Positions 21,253-21,753 of a stretch of 21,753 bases of DNA are shown here, one piece after another (within the stretch, counting starts at the first letter, position 1; each line of letters starts with the position of its first letter). A program made the translations under genes and the position numbers. The notes beneath the pieces are model-generated. The model was not told the DNA's origin. It ran no database searches and was given only the letters and a program-made list of their open reading frames with translations. The stretch comes from Trebonia sp. (lineage in GTDB: Bacteria; Actinomycetota; Actinomycetes; Streptosporangiales; Streptosporangiaceae), in NCBI GenBank assembly GCA_030038035.1, contig JASHPP010000229.1, positions 1-21,753 on the forward strand, given 5' to 3'.

Positions 21253-21753
21253 TCATGGTCTCTGCGCGGTGATATGACCGCCGCTGTTGACCCTGAAGAT
21301 GCCCAGGCACCCGCCCCCGCTGCTCGCTATCCGCCAGTAATCGCCGACGTACACGTCAAGCGTCCTGGATTGACCTGGCTTCAGCGTGACGTAAAGCTCC
21401 TGGTCGGCGGCGGACTTGAGCCAGATGACCTTGACCAAGGCGCCGCTTGAGTTCGTGACGACGAGCTGCACCTCGTGCCGCCCGGTGCCCGAGCTGTACG
21501 TGCCCGAGCAGGCATGGCGGCTGACTCCCGCGGCGGCAAATGGCGGATACGTCGGCGTCGGCGTCGCCGCGGGCGACGTGGTCGTCTTCGTGCCTGGCGA
21601 GCCGCCTGTGCCGCGCGGGAGGGCCAGGGCCAGCCCGGCGGCCACCCCGGCCACCGCCAGCACGGTGACCGCCAGGACAGCCACGCCGCCGCGGCTCACC
21701 GGCCGCCGGCGCGCAGCGGGTGCGGGCGAGGCAGGCGGCGAGGCAGGCGAGGC
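21253..21753 (-). CDS. Membrane-anchored protein of unknown function, 5' end beyond the window
   Basis: The frame is open to the right edge, reading a Pro/Ala/Ser-rich stretch (ASPASPPASPAPAARRRP), then one membrane segment (VAVLAVTVLAVAGVAAGLALAL), a Thr/Pro linker, and a ~90-residue extracellular domain with two cysteines (HACSG, GGCLG) that may form a disulphide. GTG 21699 could be a true start giving 148 residues. However, the low-complexity linker ahead of the membrane segment resembles receptor-type Ser/Thr kinases and zinc-ribbon proteins, whose cytoplasmic domain would lie outside. The outer domain is beta-rich (HEVQLVVTNSSGALVKVIWL) and not recognised. Confidence 0.55.
   Translation of the reverse strand, partial: ASPASPPASPAPAARRRPVSRGGVAVLAVTVLAVAGVAAGLALALPRGTGGSPGTKTTTSPAATPTPTYPPFAAAGVSRHACSGTYSSGTGRHEVQLVVTNSSGALVKVIWLKSAADQELYVTLKPGQSRTLDVYVGDYWRIASSGGGCLGIFRVNSGGHITAQRP

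Overview
The window is very GC-rich, with strong G/C preference at third codon positions. Its protein families (MmpL/RND transporter, TetR and GntR regulators, exported beta-propellers, S53 and S9 peptidases, [NiFe]-hydrogenase maturation genes) point to a soil actinomycete. I cannot name a genus from sequence alone. No tRNA, rRNA, CRISPR array or intact insertion sequence was seen.

Layout. (a) 1-3666: the N-terminal part of a PAS/GAF sensor histidine kinase on the minus strand runs off the left edge. It is divergent from a plus-strand pair, a universal stress protein and a Baeyer-Villiger-type flavin monooxygenase. (b) 3692-7795, minus strand: a GntR repressor and a membrane-anchored NHL-type propeller form a two-gene operon, preceded by an exported S53 (sedolisin) peptidase with IPT/TIG repeats. 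(c) 7796-8867: a decayed stretch with two frameshifted coding remnants, a stepped inverted repeat and tandem hairpins. (d) 8868-11904, minus strand: a TetR regulator and MMPL transporter operon behind a perfect 25-bp palindrome. (e) 11937-12531: an intergenic region with a possible small structured RNA, two tandem GC-rich palindromes and a decayed copy of the hypE 3' end. (f) 12532-16801: an S9 prolyl oligopeptidase, an ABC-ATPase remnant, an exported seven-repeat cysteine-paired propeller, and a small membrane protein on the plus strand. (g) 16901-21125, minus strand: a tightly overlapping operon, SIS protein 2, HypC-like protein, SIS protein 1, hypC, hypD, hypE. (h) 21253-21753: a membrane-anchored protein cut by the right edge.

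How the genes work together. HypC, HypD and HypE assemble and deliver the Fe(CN)2CO group of [NiFe]-hydrogenases. The tight coupling of two GmhA-like SIS proteins and a second, divergent HypC-like protein to hypCDE suggests an accessory step in this maturation route. By eye the two SIS proteins have lost complementary parts of the GmhA active site, so they could act as a heteromer; this is the most interesting lead here. hypA, hypB, hypF and the hydrogenase subunits are not in the window. The GntR and TetR genes each have an inverted-repeat operator overlapping the predicted promoter, and both look leaderless.
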